Shown here: one piece after another, positions 10,462 through 21,486 of the stretch | How the letters are laid out: the number at the start of each line of letters is the position of its first letter | How positions within the stretch are numbered: position 1 is the first letter of the stretch | Assembly (NCBI GenBank): GCA_964016985.1 | Contig: OZ024828.1 | Location: 33,371,136 to 33,435,135 of the forward strand | Reading direction: 5' to 3' | Length of the DNA stretch: 64,000 nt | DNA from: Anodontia alba | Taxonomy: Eukaryota > Mollusca > Bivalvia > Lucinida > Lucinidae | Notes under the pieces: generated by a model | Told to the model about the DNA's origin: nothing | Database searches by the model: none | What the model saw: the letters and a program-made list of their open reading frames with translations, nothing else | Made by a program: the position numbers and the translations under genes

Positions 10462-10562
10462 CATTATCAGTGGGGCTACTCTTAAAGGAAAGAATTTGCT
10501 CCCAGTGGGAGCAAATTCTTTCCTTTAAGATTAGCCCCCTTTGAGAATGGAGGCAAACAGTT
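10462..10562. repeat. Family H foldback, compact complete copy
   Basis: GGGGCTACTCTTAAAGGAAA then GAATTTGCTCCCAGTGGGAGCA etc. form a stem of about 40 bp with CCCA/TGGG at the tip, ending TTAGCCCCCTTTGAGAA. Confidence 0.78.
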
Positions 10563-10646
10563 ACAAGTGGGATTGATCTACTATAGATAGAAGTGCATCA
10601 GTTCTTCTTAATTCTGATTTTGTTTTATCGATGTTTGTTTCAATAG

Positions 10647-10782
10647 ATGAATTTAGTGGTATCTCCATCAAAGGACCAGGCAACAGAAGTTCTTGGACCA
10701 TGCGGTGAAAGACTATATGTGGCTACTGAGGCAAACAAAGATGACCTAACAGGGTTAATAAAAACATTACCTGTTGGCAAAG
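10647..10782 (+). CDS. CACHD1: CACHD1-like exon 4: VWA domain, second strand region
   Basis: Acceptor TTTCAATAG, donor AAAG|GTATAC, phase 1 at the end. Encodes residues 279-323. MNLVVSPSK is the second VWA beta strand, and GPCGERLYVATEANKDDLTG corresponds to the strand/helix region before the MIDAS threonine loop. The frame joins exon 3 at phase 0. The donor is weaker than consensus but fits both neighbouring phases. Confidence 0.83.
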
Positions 10783-10995
10783 GTATACCAGTAGCAGATT
10801 GCAGGTTGATATATAGCTCTATTGAAAGGAGGTTTATGTAAATTAATATTTTACTTATTTCTCCATGAATACATTTTATTGATACTCATTGGAATTTGTG
10901 TTCTTTTAAAGAAATAAGAAAAATGTCAATACTTTTCCATTGACACCTTCTGTAGAGCTGTGTTGATAGATTTTTTTTTTAAGAGTGAGTTTTCT

Positions 10996-11208
10996 TTAAC
11001 CCTTGTCCTGCTGAACCCAGATATATCCTGTTTTGCAAACAGTGTAGATCCAGATCAGTTGGCTTCTGAAGAAGCCAACTGATCTGGATCTACACTGTTT
11101 GCCATTAAGTATGCAACTTTATAACAACAATCTGGATCAAGTAACCTGATTGGCTGAAAATTAGAAGTGGGTGTGACATCTTAATTTATTCAGCAGGACA
11201 AGGGTTAA
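10996..11208 (-). repeat. Family B MITE, complete
   Basis: TTAA at 10996-10999 and 11205-11208. Core GATCAGTTGGCTTCTGAAGAA folds perfectly. Inverted relative to the copy at 2590-2803. Confidence 0.88.
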
Positions 11209-12361
11209 GACATAGCTGTTTGCAAGATATAGCTGCTTGCTCTACCACAGTCAGTATTGGTAGTCTCTGGTTGACTTCACAGCATGTCCAGTGACTCAAT
11301 AGTCAATAATTGTATGATGTATTTTCTGCAAGTCAACTATTAGTCGATGATCAGTAAGTTTTACAAAACAGATATTCGACTATGAAATTCTGGCCAATTC
11401 CAAACATTACTTCAGATATCCAGTCTTGTTATATGACCAGAAAGAAAGCTTTCCTCTGATTTGACAAATCTCTATGTTAACCTACAACTAGATAAAAATG
11501 GTTTCTCCAGGTAAATAGCAAACACAAAAGTATGTTCGCTTCACTGTAGACAGGCAGACAAACATACTTATGCACCCAGATCTAGTGGCAACCTTCGTTT
11601 TACTTCATTCACTATCTTTAATTTAGACAAGTTTTCAAGATGCATTCGCATTTGAGACTGCCACTCAAAACAAGAATTTATTCCCAGTTTCTCATGTAAG
11701 CAACTGTAAGCAGACTGATAAATAATTAATAAGCCAAAACTAAGAAATGATTATTGATTAACCTGTTTAAAGTTGCTTTTGAATAAATATAAGCTCTGAC
11801 TTCATTTGACCCTAGCGAGTGGTGCCAACTTTGTAAATGCACTGCTGTCCAAATCTTATGCTTGTCAGAAAAAGTAGTTGGCTCTGAGTATGCATCAAAG
11901 GCAGTGCATTTATTTCATTTTATTTATGCAAAGAAACAAACAAAAAACAAACATTTCCAGGGTTTATTTTTGTTATCAGACTTTTAGACAGCCCAAAATA
12001 GACATGAGTGATAAAATGAAATGAGCATACTGTCAAAATGAAATGTACATGATTTTGAGTCAAATTTCAGCCAGTCACAATCAAATCACATGTTCTCAAA
12101 AGCCAATTACATTTAAATCACATGTTCTCAAAAGCCAATCACATTTAATGTTAGAAACAGTTCTCTGGCAGGTGTCTTATGGAAAAAAAATGGCAACAAA
12201 CACAATTTAAGAAATTTGCTTCACTAATCCAGAGCATTTAGAGAAAACAGGCTTATAGAGGTTCATCTGAATTTATAATAATAACATGTAATATTTAGAG
12301 TTTAGAAGCCAAAATTTAACCTTGTTTAGGAAATGATGTTTTCTGTGTATTTCAGATGTAA
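11209..12361. other. Intron 4 DNA without recognised elements
   Basis: Ordinary AT-rich intron. A local direct repeat of about 30 bases lies at 12085-12142 (CACATGTTCTCAAAAGCCAA twice). No exon, RNA or bounded transposon seen. Confidence 0.4.
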
Positions 12362-12571
12362 TTAACCCTTATAGTGCCAATCACAACTGCAGCAGACGAC
12401 GCATTTATTTTTGTTTATTTATTTTTTCAGAGAAAACAAGTCTTGTCATTTCATGTGAATCATCTGCTTGGCAGATGATTCACATGAAATGTCATACTTG
12501 TTTTCTCTGAAAAAAAAAAACAACAAAAAAACTCATCTGCTACAAATTTTGCTTGGCGCTTTAAGGGTTGA
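12362..12571. repeat. Family C-like MITE (variant ends)
   Basis: TTAACCCTTATAGTGCCAA at the left and GGCGCTTTAAGGGTTGA at the right. Arms carry TGTCATTTCATGTGAATCAT and CTGCTTGGCAG at the tip. Same CAGCAGACGAC sub-terminal motif as family C with a different core, so a recombinant sub-family. Confidence 0.8.
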
Positions 12572-12589
12572 ATTGGCTATAGCCTGGAT

Positions 12590-13345
12590 ATTATGCGGCA
12601 GACTGCATGCCTAGTTATCAGTCCAATCATTATTGATGGCTATGCTTCACTCTTTAATTTTCTTTAATTGCACGACAGTGGTTCGGGCCTCAGACTCAAT
12701 GACGGCCTCTTCATAAAACTAACTAGTGGGTCGGGGCTTGACGATTTGTCTTTGGCTTGGCCCGCCGTGGTTCAACTACTGGTTTTCATTTACTGTCACA
12801 CAGTAGAATTAGCCATGAGTACTCTTCTTTGTTTATCATAGTGATGAATTTGATTTTTATGTTTTCACTTTGATGCACTGACTGAGTTGGGAGCCTTCAT
12901 GCAAACCGAATTTTTACGTATTTCTGTATTAAGAGTTGCATCGGGACCCAGGGTGAAGTTGGCTGGCCGTAAAAGTGCTTTTAACTCGCCGGTAGTTTAT
13001 TCTACTGACAGTTCTAAGGCAGTGGTCCCGGTGTTAATCTTACTTTTTGTTGCTTTGTGGTTTATTCTACGAGGCGATTTGTTTTAAGGTTTGCCTGGTG
13101 TTGTTTTGTTCTTGTGTTTTTGGTCCTTTGAGCATTACGATTACCTCGCTTGGGGGAGAGAGAGCTAATCTTAGTGCTTTTCGTGTGTTTGTTTGATTTG
13201 CCCTTGTTTGGTTTTGTTTGTTTCCTCTTCCTCTTGGTGTCTGGGAAGGGTTGCGGTTTGTGATTGTGGCACTCCCTGGACTTTTCTCTAACTGTTTTTT
13301 GAAAGTAAAAAAGGTCTGTTTTGTATCCATATAAGAACAGTTATT
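12590..13345. other. Island of different base composition, unidentified
   Basis: This stretch has more G and C and more CG dinucleotides than its surroundings (GGTTCGGGCCTCAGACTCAA, CGGGACCCAGGGTGAAG, GCCGTAAAAG). It has long T/G-rich runs near 13040-13250 and no long open frame with known domains. Perhaps a degraded LTR or DIRS-like remnant; not identifiable by eye. Confidence 0.4.
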
Positions 13346-13460
13346 TCAGTTTCAGACTCATAACAAAACAGTTATTGACTTCTATTCTGTTGATATGAGG
13401 ATTTATCAATGCTCAAAAGTGATATTCACCTTAGCTTTCAGCCTCAGTGAATATCACTTT

Positions 13461-14345
13461 TTATACCCTGCCACACAATTGTGGTGGGGTACTATGGTTT
13501 CATGTTGGTCGTCCCTGTGTCCGTCCATCCGTCCGTCGTACGTCCGTCCGTCCTTTTTTCATTTCCAGATGATAACTTGAGTAAACATCAATGGATTTTC
13601 ACCAAACTTGGTATGTGCATTGATATTGTGGAGATCTGGTTTGGGATTGCTAATGGGCAAATTTCGTCAAATTTTTACGGAGATCTGCCCCAGACACGCC
13701 CATATTTTCGTTTCCGGACTATAACTTGAGTAATTAACAAGGGATTTTCACCAAACTTGCTATATGCATTGACATTAAGGAGATCTGGTTTGGGATTGCT
13801 AATGAGCAAATTTCATCAAATTTTTACGGAGTTATCTGCCAGAGACACGCCCATATTTTCGTTTCTGGAAGATAACTTCGGTAAATAACAAGGGATTTTC
13901 ACCAAACTTGTTATATGCATTGACATTAAGGAGATCTGGTTTGGGATTGCTAATGGGAAAATTTTGTCTAATTTTTACGGAGTTATCTGCCCGAGACACG
14001 CCCATATTTTCGTTTCCGGATGATAACTTTAGTAAATAACAAGCGATTTTAACCAAATTTGCTCTATGTATTGACATTAAGGAGATCTGGTTTGAAATTG
14101 CTAATGGGCAAATTTCATCAAATTTTTACGGAGTTATCTGCCCGAGACACGCCCATATTTTCATTTCTGGATGATAACTTGAGCCTAAATAACAAGGCCT
14201 TTTAACCAAACTTGCTATATGCATTGATACTATCAAGATCTGGTTTAAGATTGCTATCTCTGTCCCTCCATCATTTTCTTTCCAGACATTTTCGCAACGA
14301 TAACTTTAATACATAACAAATAATTGCTATGGCGGGGTATTATGC
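13461..14345 (+). repeat. Tandem array, about 150 bp unit (type 1)
   Basis: Starts CCCTGCCACACAATTGTGG, then a CCGTCCGTC-rich leader, then five units of GATAACTTGAGTAAATAACA, ACCAAACTTGCTATATGCAT, GGAGATCTGGTTTGGGATTG and ACACGCCCATATTTTCGTTT. Ends TGGCGGGGTATTATG, which matches the start inverted. A shorter copy is at 43187-43565. Short open frames across the units (for example FTKLGMCIDIVEIWFGIANG) are by-products of the repeat. Confidence 0.85.
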
Positions 14346-14775
14346 TTGGGGTGCTTTTATTTGGGTTAATAATTCCTCAAGTTGACCTCATCGACTTTGA
14401 TGTAGTAATAGTCAGGTTAGTGGGGGTCAAATTCTCTAAGAGAAAAACATGGCATGTTGACCTCATTGAGGTCAATAATTGTATGATATTAAATATCAGT
14501 TTATAAAAAAAAAAAAATCTAAAATCTAAATATTTCAGATATCCAATGTTAAGTTGAGTTGGAGTTGATTTCTGAAAAGTATATATTCCATTGTAAATCT
14601 GGGAATTACTACAACTCTGCACTGTTTCTTCCACTTTGTCCTATTTCTGTTAGTACCTAAAATATGAAAAAAAAGTGCATTGGCAAACAGTATAGGCCAG
14701 ATCAATTGCCACTACACTGTTTACTATGTTATTTAGCAATTTTCAGTCAAAGAACCAGTTATGGTAATTTCTCCT

Positions 14776-14960
14776 TTAAATTTTACCACTCTCTTGGCTA
14801 ATCCAGTAGACACAAATTGTTGATATTTTTTTACAAAAAAAAAAAAAAAAAAAAAAAATTGTCTCCTTAAGAAAGAGACAGAGTAAGCATGAAATGTCAT
14901 CCTTTTTTCTGGGCAAAAAATAATTCAAAATATCATTTTCAAAGCTTTAATTGCCTTGGC
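14776..14960. repeat. Family C MITE, decayed
   Basis: TTTTACCACTCTCTTGGC at the left, an A run at 14834-14858, ATTGTCTCCTTAAG near the tip, then GCATGAAATGTCATCC and ATTGCCTTGGCAAAA. Arms are diverged. Confidence 0.65.
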
Positions 14961-14999
14961 AAAATTGGTGACTATTAATTCTTATATGAATCTCAACCT

Positions 15000-15200
15000 G
15001 AGAAAAATGTACCTTCTGACTTTTTGTGCCCAATAAAGACTCAAATCAGCCTGCTCTTCTGTCCAGTCTGATTAGAGTCTTTATTGTCAGCATGAAGAAG
15101 TTGCATCCGTCCATGGCTATCCACAATAAGCCCAATGAAGATTCTGATCAGACTACATAAATGTGCAGGCTGATCTGAATCTTCACTGGGTGCACATGTC
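15000..15200. repeat. Family I repeat (GTGCAGGCTGATCTGAATCT)
   Basis: AGACTCAAATCAGCCTGC and its partner GCAGGCTGATCTGAATCTTC bracket two shorter matches (GTCCAGTCTGATTAGAGTCT, AAGATTCTGATCAGACT). Similar modules at 17350-17530, 26375-26465, 42045-42245, 51905-52090, 54060-54400 and 57625-57690. Confidence 0.6.
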
Positions 15201-15410
15201 CAAAGCTCAGGGATGGGAAACTTTAGGATTAATGCAGATTTCAGGATTGAGAACTTTCATTTTAAGCATGAAATTTCACTTTTACACTTGTTCACAAGAC
15301 TTACCTTTTGTGTCAAAAGTAGTTATTTGGGTTAATATAATGCCTGAAATAACTTTAAAAACTAATTATTAGCTGTATATCTCCAGATAAGATGGAGTAT
15401 CCACATAATT

Positions 15411-15520
15411 TTCTTATTTCTCAATAAACATATGTTGTGGGTACTCATTAGAATGGCCTGAGGCACTTCTAATGAGTACCCACAACATATGTTTTCATTG
15501 AGAAGTAAGAAAAATATTAG
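15411..15520. repeat. Family G foldback (CATATGTTGTGGGTACTCAT)
   Basis: TTCTTATTTCTCAATAAACA, TATGTTGTGGGTACTCATTA, then GAATGGCCTGAGGCACTTC and the reverse arm ending GTTTTCATTGAGAAGTAAGA. Stem about 48 bp. The same core sits inside families E, F and H. Confidence 0.8.
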
Positions 15521-15916
15521 TAGTTTTTTGACTGAATGTTTAGATTTCAGGATTGATTATTAGCGACTGCTCTCACCTGTGAAAGCTACATTTTCTAACC
15601 TTGGGATTCATAATGATAAATGAAGATAACTCACATTTCCATCAATTTTACTGTGCAAATCTCTGGCCTCATCCCATCAGACCTTGCAAAAGAGATGGTT
15701 ACCTGGTGCATCTACCATTCTAGAGGAGAAGCAGGTAGCTTTAGACAGAACTTGTGTTCATCATTTATCTCAGGTCAAGTAAAAGTCCCACAAATTTAGA
15801 GGTAACATTTTGACATGTTATTGACTGGAATGTTAAACTGAACAGCTTAGTGCAGCTCAAGTAATCTGTGCAAATTTAATGCAATTTAAGTTAGAATTTT
15901 TCGTTTCTTTTTCCAG

Positions 15917-15987
15917 GTGAATCTAACTTGCTGGAAGGATTGACTAGGGTGTACCAATTGCTAGCGGAAGAGAACAACCACAACCCT
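15917..15987 (+). CDS. CACHD1: CACHD1-like exon 5: VWA helix (short 71 bp exon)
   Basis: Acceptor TTTTTCCAG, donor CCT|GTAAGC, phase 1 in and phase 0 out. Encodes residues 324-347 (GESNLLEGLTRVYQLLAEEN), an amphipathic helix at the place expected for the helix after the VWA metal-binding threonine. No other frame is open with compatible phase. Confidence 0.82.
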
Positions 15988-16067
15988 GTAAGCTCAGTGA
16001 AAATTTTTTAGCTATGTCATGAGAAAAGGGTTCATATCATACATGTGGAAAACAAAGACAAAGATCA

Positions 16068-16460
16068 TTCATACCATATATTCATTAAGCATATCCCAAA
16101 GAAAAATATTACTTACTGTGACAGTTCACTGTTCTCATCAAGAACCATAATAAGACTTGACCTTGACCTTGTGATGTCAAAGGACTTGGACTAACCACTA
16201 GACTGGCTCCTAGTGGTAAATAAAGGCCTGTACATGTTACTCAAGTTGTATGCTGGACCGGGATCAGTGGGCATACAACCTGAGCAACATCTACAGGCCT
16301 TTGTTTACCACCACAAACCAGTCTAGGGGTAATCAGCCCAAGTCCCGTTATGTCACAAGGTCAAGGTCACAGTCTGATGATGATCTCAGTGAGAACCGAA
16401 ACTGTCATAGTAAGTGAGTTTTTTCTTTGGGATATGCGCAATGAATATATGGAATTAATG
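16068..16460. repeat. Large foldback element (family K, single copy)
   Basis: Left arm from about 16068 (ACCATATATTCATTAAGCAT, CCCAAAG) pairs with the right arm ending CTTTGGGATATGCGCAATGA. Each arm is about 180 bases and includes TTGACCTTGACCTTGTG facing CACAAGGTCAAGGTCA and AAGGCCTGTACATGTT facing CATCTACAGGCCTTTG. No gene inside. Confidence 0.83.
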
Positions 16461-16544
16461 TTATATTTTATCCTGATGAACCTATTCAGTGAAAGACACA
16501 GCTCAGTCTGCTAATTTGCACATTCTTATCACTGCTTTCTTTGT

Positions 16545-17035
16545 CTATTTACATCACATAACTTCCCTGAGGATTGATCATGAAATAATTTCTACTGTCA
16601 TTCTCCCCTTCTGCTGATTCAATTAGGGCAGTTGTTAGTTACCAGCTTGACATGACCCTAACAGTGTTGACTGGGGTGTAAAACTTCAACTCAAACAAAT
16701 AAATAAATTGTCCATTTACAGAATTATCTAATACTGTAGAACTTATTGAGAGCTAAGGCTGTGTTCAAACTGCAGACTGATATGAACCTTTGGTATTCAC
16801 ATAAGATATAATGGTTCTTTTCTTATTCTGTGGCTGATTTATATGTTTGAGCTGCTACATAAGAAAATGTACCCTTTGACCCCAAAAGTACCTTCTGTGT
16901 GAAAGAATGTGCACACTACCGGTTAACCGCTTAGAGGACTAAGCCTGCCCAGTAAACGTGTGGTTAGGTAAACTGACCGCACTTGATATGACCCCATTGG
17001 GTTGACTGGGCCGTAAAACCTCAACACAAACAAAA
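16545..17035 (+). repeat. SINE bodies and tail (type J)
   Basis: Two pieces: 16545-16700 (CCTGAGGATTGATCATGAAA, CCCCTTCTGCTGATTCAA, GTTGACTGGGGTGTAAAAC) and 16900-17035 (GGTTAACCGCTTAGAGGACT, AAGCCTGCCCAGTAAACG, GTGGTTAGGTAAACTGACCG, CCGTAAAACCTCAACACAAA). The second piece preserves two intact TTAA-type sites that are occupied by MITEs in the copy at 58476-59170. Confidence 0.7.
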
Positions 17036-17739
17036 CCTTCCATGTGCCCAACCAAGACTCAAATCAGCCTGCTCTGACTGAATCTGTTTGCCACTTAATC
17101 TTACCCTAACCTTCTGTAAATAATCCAGATATAAGTATGCATATATAAGTATGCTAACTATGATCCCTAAAACTAATCTTAACCGAAACCTAACCATCAG
17201 TGACCAAACTCTCTAAGTTAGCCCTAACTTTTAGTGTAATTGATAGGTATGCACACTAACATGCTGAGATCAGTAAATGATGGCAGACAGATTCTAAAGT
17301 CTAACCTTTGACAGCATGTAAAAAAATGAGGTGTTATGTGAGAACCCATACCTTCTTACGTGTGTGCCCAGTGTAAACTCAAATCAGCCTGCACATCTGC
17401 TCAGTCTGATCAGTCTTTGTTGTCCATATGAAGAAACTTTGCATCGTTGGCTGTCCAAAATGCACTCAGTGAAGAGTCTGATCGGACTTCCCACGTGCAA
17501 GATGATCTGAATCTTTGCTGGACACACACGTACATTTTCTGACATTGCAGCTAAAATAGTTACAGAAAATGATGTTATTCAGATTATCTTTGAAGTAATT
17601 TTTGTATTTCTTCACATGAAATCATCAAATGTCAAGCCATATTTTCTCACAAACATATCTAAAAATGTCAAATGAAGCTGTTGTGATTGGCATTTTAATG
17701 GTTAACAGTTTACCCAGTGTTGGCCAAAACTACGGTCTG

Positions 17740-17895
17740 AAAAAAATGACATATGCAAACATTGCAGACCCAGATCAGACTGCTCCTTCAGGAGCAGTCT
17801 GATCTGGGTCTACACTGTTTGCCATTCCACTGAGTATTTTCAGAGGAATAAAAAGCAAAATTTAGGCCAAAATAGTATAGAATAAAGCTTTCGAA
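17740..17895 (+). repeat. Family N MITE, near complete
   Basis: GCAAACATTGCAGACCCAGA then TCAGACTGCTCCTTCAGGAG and the reverse arm to GTCTACACTGTTTGCCATTC, followed by TATTTTCAGAGGAATAAAAA. Core shared with A, B and O. Confidence 0.75.
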
Positions 17896-18581
17896 ATTTT
17901 AGGACATTAACTAGATAGTCTGGCCCCGAATGCTTGACTCTTCGGCTGTTTTCAATTTTGTGTGTGTGTTCAGTGCTTCCATTGGCAAGCATTACCACAT
18001 ACACATACATGTCGGAGGAAAAGTCAGGGAAAGAATATTTTTTTCAAGGCCAGGAAATTGTCAGTGAATTTTGAAAAGTCTCAGGGAAATTGTGAAAATT
18101 TTATAAAGTCAGTGAATTGATAGGGAATTTTCTAAATTGTTTAGCAAGTTTGCAGTTTTTGTAGAAGGCTAAGGTGATTTCTTCAGTTTTGCCAACACTA
18201 AGGTTCATGTTTTCATTGACTTTTTTTTAGTCATAAGGTATATTTGCAAAATATTTTAAATCTTTAATTTGTGTATACTATAAGTTCAGTTTTTATATTC
18301 TTGCAGAAATTGAAATTTCTAAAATTGTGTCTAGAAGAAGCTGAAAGGCTGAGCAGTTCTGCTGGTGGTGGTTGTGTCTGATGATTATTTTTCTTAATTA
18401 TGTACTGGTCATTGCACACAACCATTACTTTATATTAAGGCCTCAATGCCACAAAAAATAAAGTCAAACTTTAACTTTTGTGAAGGTTTATAGTTCTAGC
18501 ATGAAGGTTCAGTTGGATATTGGAGACATTTTGTGATACTTGGGCCTTATGTACTGTTCTTTCATAGGCTCTGCTAATGAC

Positions 18582-18801
18582 TTAACCTATTGTAATGAAC
18601 TCCCAACACTATATATTGGAAGATTCTAATTTCAATTTTAGGTATGTTAGGCTATGTGATTTAGATTTTCCTAGAGAAAAATGGTTGAACTATTTGCAAA
18701 CAGTCAGGACCCTGATCAGATGCCACTTTCTGTGGCATCTGACTGGGTTTGCACTGTTTGCCAATTACCCTTTTAAAGGTCACCAGACTACAATGGGTTA
18801 A
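18582..18801 (-). repeat. Family O MITE, complete
   Basis: TTAA at 18582-18585 and 18798-18801; GCAAACAGTCAGGACCCTGA and CAGATGCCACTTTCTGTGGC form the core. Inverted relative to 374-601. Confidence 0.82.
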
Positions 18802-19160
18802 CAAGTACAGTGCTAGTGGATAGAGCACACCATGCACAAAAAAATAAATACATACATGCAGCATATGATTTTAAAGGGCAAGGGTTGGCTATAGAGGTGG
18901 AAGGAGGTCAACATTCTAAGCAATTTTGTGAATAACAAACCAACTTCTATACACTAAACAGAATGTCAACCATTTCTAAGGATATACATAATATAGTGAT
19001 TTCTCTATGTTTGTTGTTTCATCATTGGCTTTGTTAGCTGTGACTACAAAGAACCAGGGAAAAATGCTTCTTGTCAGAGAAAAATCCAGGGAATCGTCGG
19101 AATTTTTGTCAAAGAATTTGTATGAACCAAGCCATGATGCTACCTTTTTTTTTTTTGCAG

Positions 19161-19277
19161 GGCAGATTTGAGCAGCGTTCTAATATTGTGTTGATTGTAC
19201 TAGATGGAGACAGTAAACCATTTGATAAAGAGAAAACTCCCATACTAGAGATGATTGCCAAAGAACAAGAAAAACTG
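19161..19277 (+). CDS. CACHD1: CACHD1-like exon 6: VWA central strand
   Basis: The acceptor has a T-rich tract ending GCAG; the donor is CTG|GTCAGT, phase 0 on both sides. Encodes residues 348-386. RSNIVLIVLDGDS is the central VWA strand with the D-G-D loop that supplies the third metal-site aspartate in this fold. The donor's third base is C, so it is weaker than usual, but reading straight through reaches a stop about 10 codons into the intron. Confidence 0.85.
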
Positions 19278-19484
19278 GTCAGTATTTATTCAATAAGTTA
19301 AAAACAAAACAAAAAAAGAACCAATAACAACAACAAAAAGAAAAAACAACAAAACAGTCTCCATGCAGTGAGCCAGTAACTGAAAAGTAGAAAAGCAAAA
19401 TAACAACATTCATAAAACTTAAGGTGAACTGATATTCCTCCCAAGAGAGATCACTTTAACCACTTCAACCTGAAAATATTTCCT

Positions 19485-19572
19485 ACACTTCTCAAGGGAG
19501 ACTACTCTTAAAAGAACAGATTTGCTGCAATTGGGAGCAAATTTGCTCCTTTAAGAGTTACCACCTTGGAAA
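19485..19572. repeat. Family H foldback, short copy
   Basis: CTACTCTTAAAAGAACAGAT then TTGCTGCAATTGGGAGCAAA and TTTGCTCCTTTAAGAGTTAC. Confidence 0.65.
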
Positions 19573-19869
19573 AAGGATTTATCTAATTGAGAAGCATGTT
19601 GTTTCCTGTTAAATTTGTCTCACTTTGAAAGTGAGGCAAATATGCCCCACTTAAAGTGCAGTCTTTTTAAGTTGTATTCATACACCTTATCTCTTAGTCT
19701 ACACAAACTTTTATAGCAAATTTGGTGGAAATGGGATGAAGCACGAGGGATTTCCATTTAGAGGAAAATGCTCTCAAATAATAAATATATCAGCAAATGA
19801 AGAGTTTATTATATAAGCTGAGCAGTCTGGTGAGAATCTTATGTTAATTGATTAAGAAATAAGAATGTT

Positions 19870-20150
19870 GCCACATCTACCAAGGTGTTGTGTATCTTGA
19901 ATCACCGGGGCATCCAAACGAGATTAGCTTACAGTTGGGCAAGGCCTGCTATCCTTGCAGCAGGTAAGGGTAGAGGGGGAATGTTTTTATTTCTTTTGTT
20001 TTTTCACTTTCATTCATTTTTCTCTTTCTCCACTGTCCCTGTCTATCATTTCCTCTACTATCTCTTCTGTCTCTCTTCTCCCTTTCTCTGGGAGATGACA
20101 CAAAAGGACACACAAGGGTTGATGTGTGGTTAAACCCCAACACAACCAGT
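19870..20150 (+). repeat. SINE type 2 copy
   Basis: Shares GCTTACAGTTGGGCAAGGCC, TGCTATCCTTG, AGGTAAGGGTAGAGGGGGAA, a T/C-rich middle, CCTTTCTCTGGGAG and a tail AAGGGTTGATGTGTGGTTAA with the element at 59524-59811. Open frames here are accidental. Confidence 0.72.
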
Positions 20151-20395
20151 CAAAATACCTACCAAGTGTATCAGGTTACCTTAAGTTCATTTCCAGGCCC
20201 CAAGGTTATAAAACTTTTTTCATGCTCAATTCAGCTGAGCATGAAATTTTTCATGCTAATAAATCTCAAATTACTAACAATGCCAAATTCTGTCTTGCTA
20301 AACATAACTGAGCATTAAAATTTCTCTGCTAATAAATATGAAATATTGTTGGCATTTTCATATTTATTAGCAGTTGTTTCTCTTTTTTTTTTCAG

Positions 20396-20536
20396 AATCA
20401 CAGTGTTCAACATTTTGTGTACACCCTGGGTAAATCAAGTGATCAAGAGTTAATAGAGAGATTAGCCCAAGTTGCTGACCAGAACAACCTCAAACTGAAC
20501 AGCTCTAGTGATGTCATTGTCAAACCTTGGCCACCG
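20396..20536 (+). CDS. CACHD1: CACHD1-like exon 7: VWA strand and helix
   Basis: Acceptor with a long pyrimidine tract ending TTCAG, donor CCG|GTAATT, phase 0 on both sides. Encodes residues 387-433. HSVQHFVYTLGKSSDQELIERLAQVADQNN fits the typical VWA pattern in which a strand reporting 'how it changed' is followed by a helix assessing element age (family-wide ELxxLA-type motif). One NHS sequon lies at the start and one NSS sequon later. Confidence 0.87.
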
Positions 20537-20619
20537 GTAATTTACCTATGTTACATTAAATAAAGAGATCCTAACTATACATGCATCAAGCTAGGGTTTT
20601 AGAAAAGAAAAAAGTTTCA

Positions 20620-20795
20620 CTGCAAACACTGTAGACTTAGATCAGATACCACAAAATGTGGCATCTGATCAGGGTCTACACTGTTTGCCACTCATCTAGC
20701 AGTTTTTGACACTTGGCAGGTATACTTGACTTGTTCAGATTTTAGGACAAGTATGGTAAGGAGTTAAGGTGTCCCAATATGTGGAGTAAGTACGG
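20620..20795 (+). repeat. Family A MITE
   Basis: Core GTAGACTTAGATCAGATACC facing GGCATCTGATCAGGGTCTAC, then GGACAAGTATGGTAAGGAGT and AAGGTGTCCCAATATGTGG. Left terminal repeat mostly lost. Confidence 0.75.
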
Positions 20796-21061
20796 TAGCT
20801 TTCCTGGAGTGAAGTTCCAGAGGAGCTATTGGCTGTTGCCTGTTGCTTGTCATCTGTCATCTATGAACAGTTTACATTTTGGAGCTAAATTTTACTGTCA
20901 CATTGATGGTGTAGCTACAGATTGAAGAAAAAAATCTTATTAGATTCCTGTTTTATGAGGGGGGCTTAGTTTGGTTTACAAATTAGACATACATGTAACT
21001 ACAAAATATGCTTATTCAAAATTAGTTTATGGAAAATGTGATATTTTTTACCCAGAATAGG

Positions 21062-21276
21062 ACAACCCTTATCCTGCTGAATAAATTAAGATGCCATGCC
21101 TACTTCTAATTTTCAGCCAATCAGATTACTTGATCCAGATTGTTGCTATAAATTCACATACTTAATGGCAAACAGTGCAGACCCAGATCAGTTGGCTTCT
21201 TCAGAAGCCAGATGATCTGAATCTACACTGTTTGCAAAAGAAAGGGTATATCCGGGTTCAGCAGGACAAGGATTAA
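21062..21276 (+). repeat. Family B MITE, complete
   Basis: Ends AACCCTTATCCTGCTGAA and TTCAGCAGGACAAGGATTAA. The central hairpin has a few mismatches. Confidence 0.82.
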
Positions 21277-21486
21277 GTGTTATGTCAGCCATCCTACTGT
21301 ATTCCCTGCACATTCAGAGACAAGCTTTAGCAAACAGTAGATCCAGATGCGACTGCTTCTAAAGAGGTAGTTTGAACAGGGTCTGCTCTGTTTGCCATAC
21401 TGCAAGTAATTTTTAGACCTATCACCAGTAGTCAAATGGACTTGTCAATAATTTTATAACAAGCAGTGAAGTTGTTCAGATGTACT

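Noticed and set aside
13481..13729. Open frames in the type 1 array
   Set aside because: They follow the repeat unit and recur in the copy at 43187-43565, so they are repeat-derived and not a protein gene.
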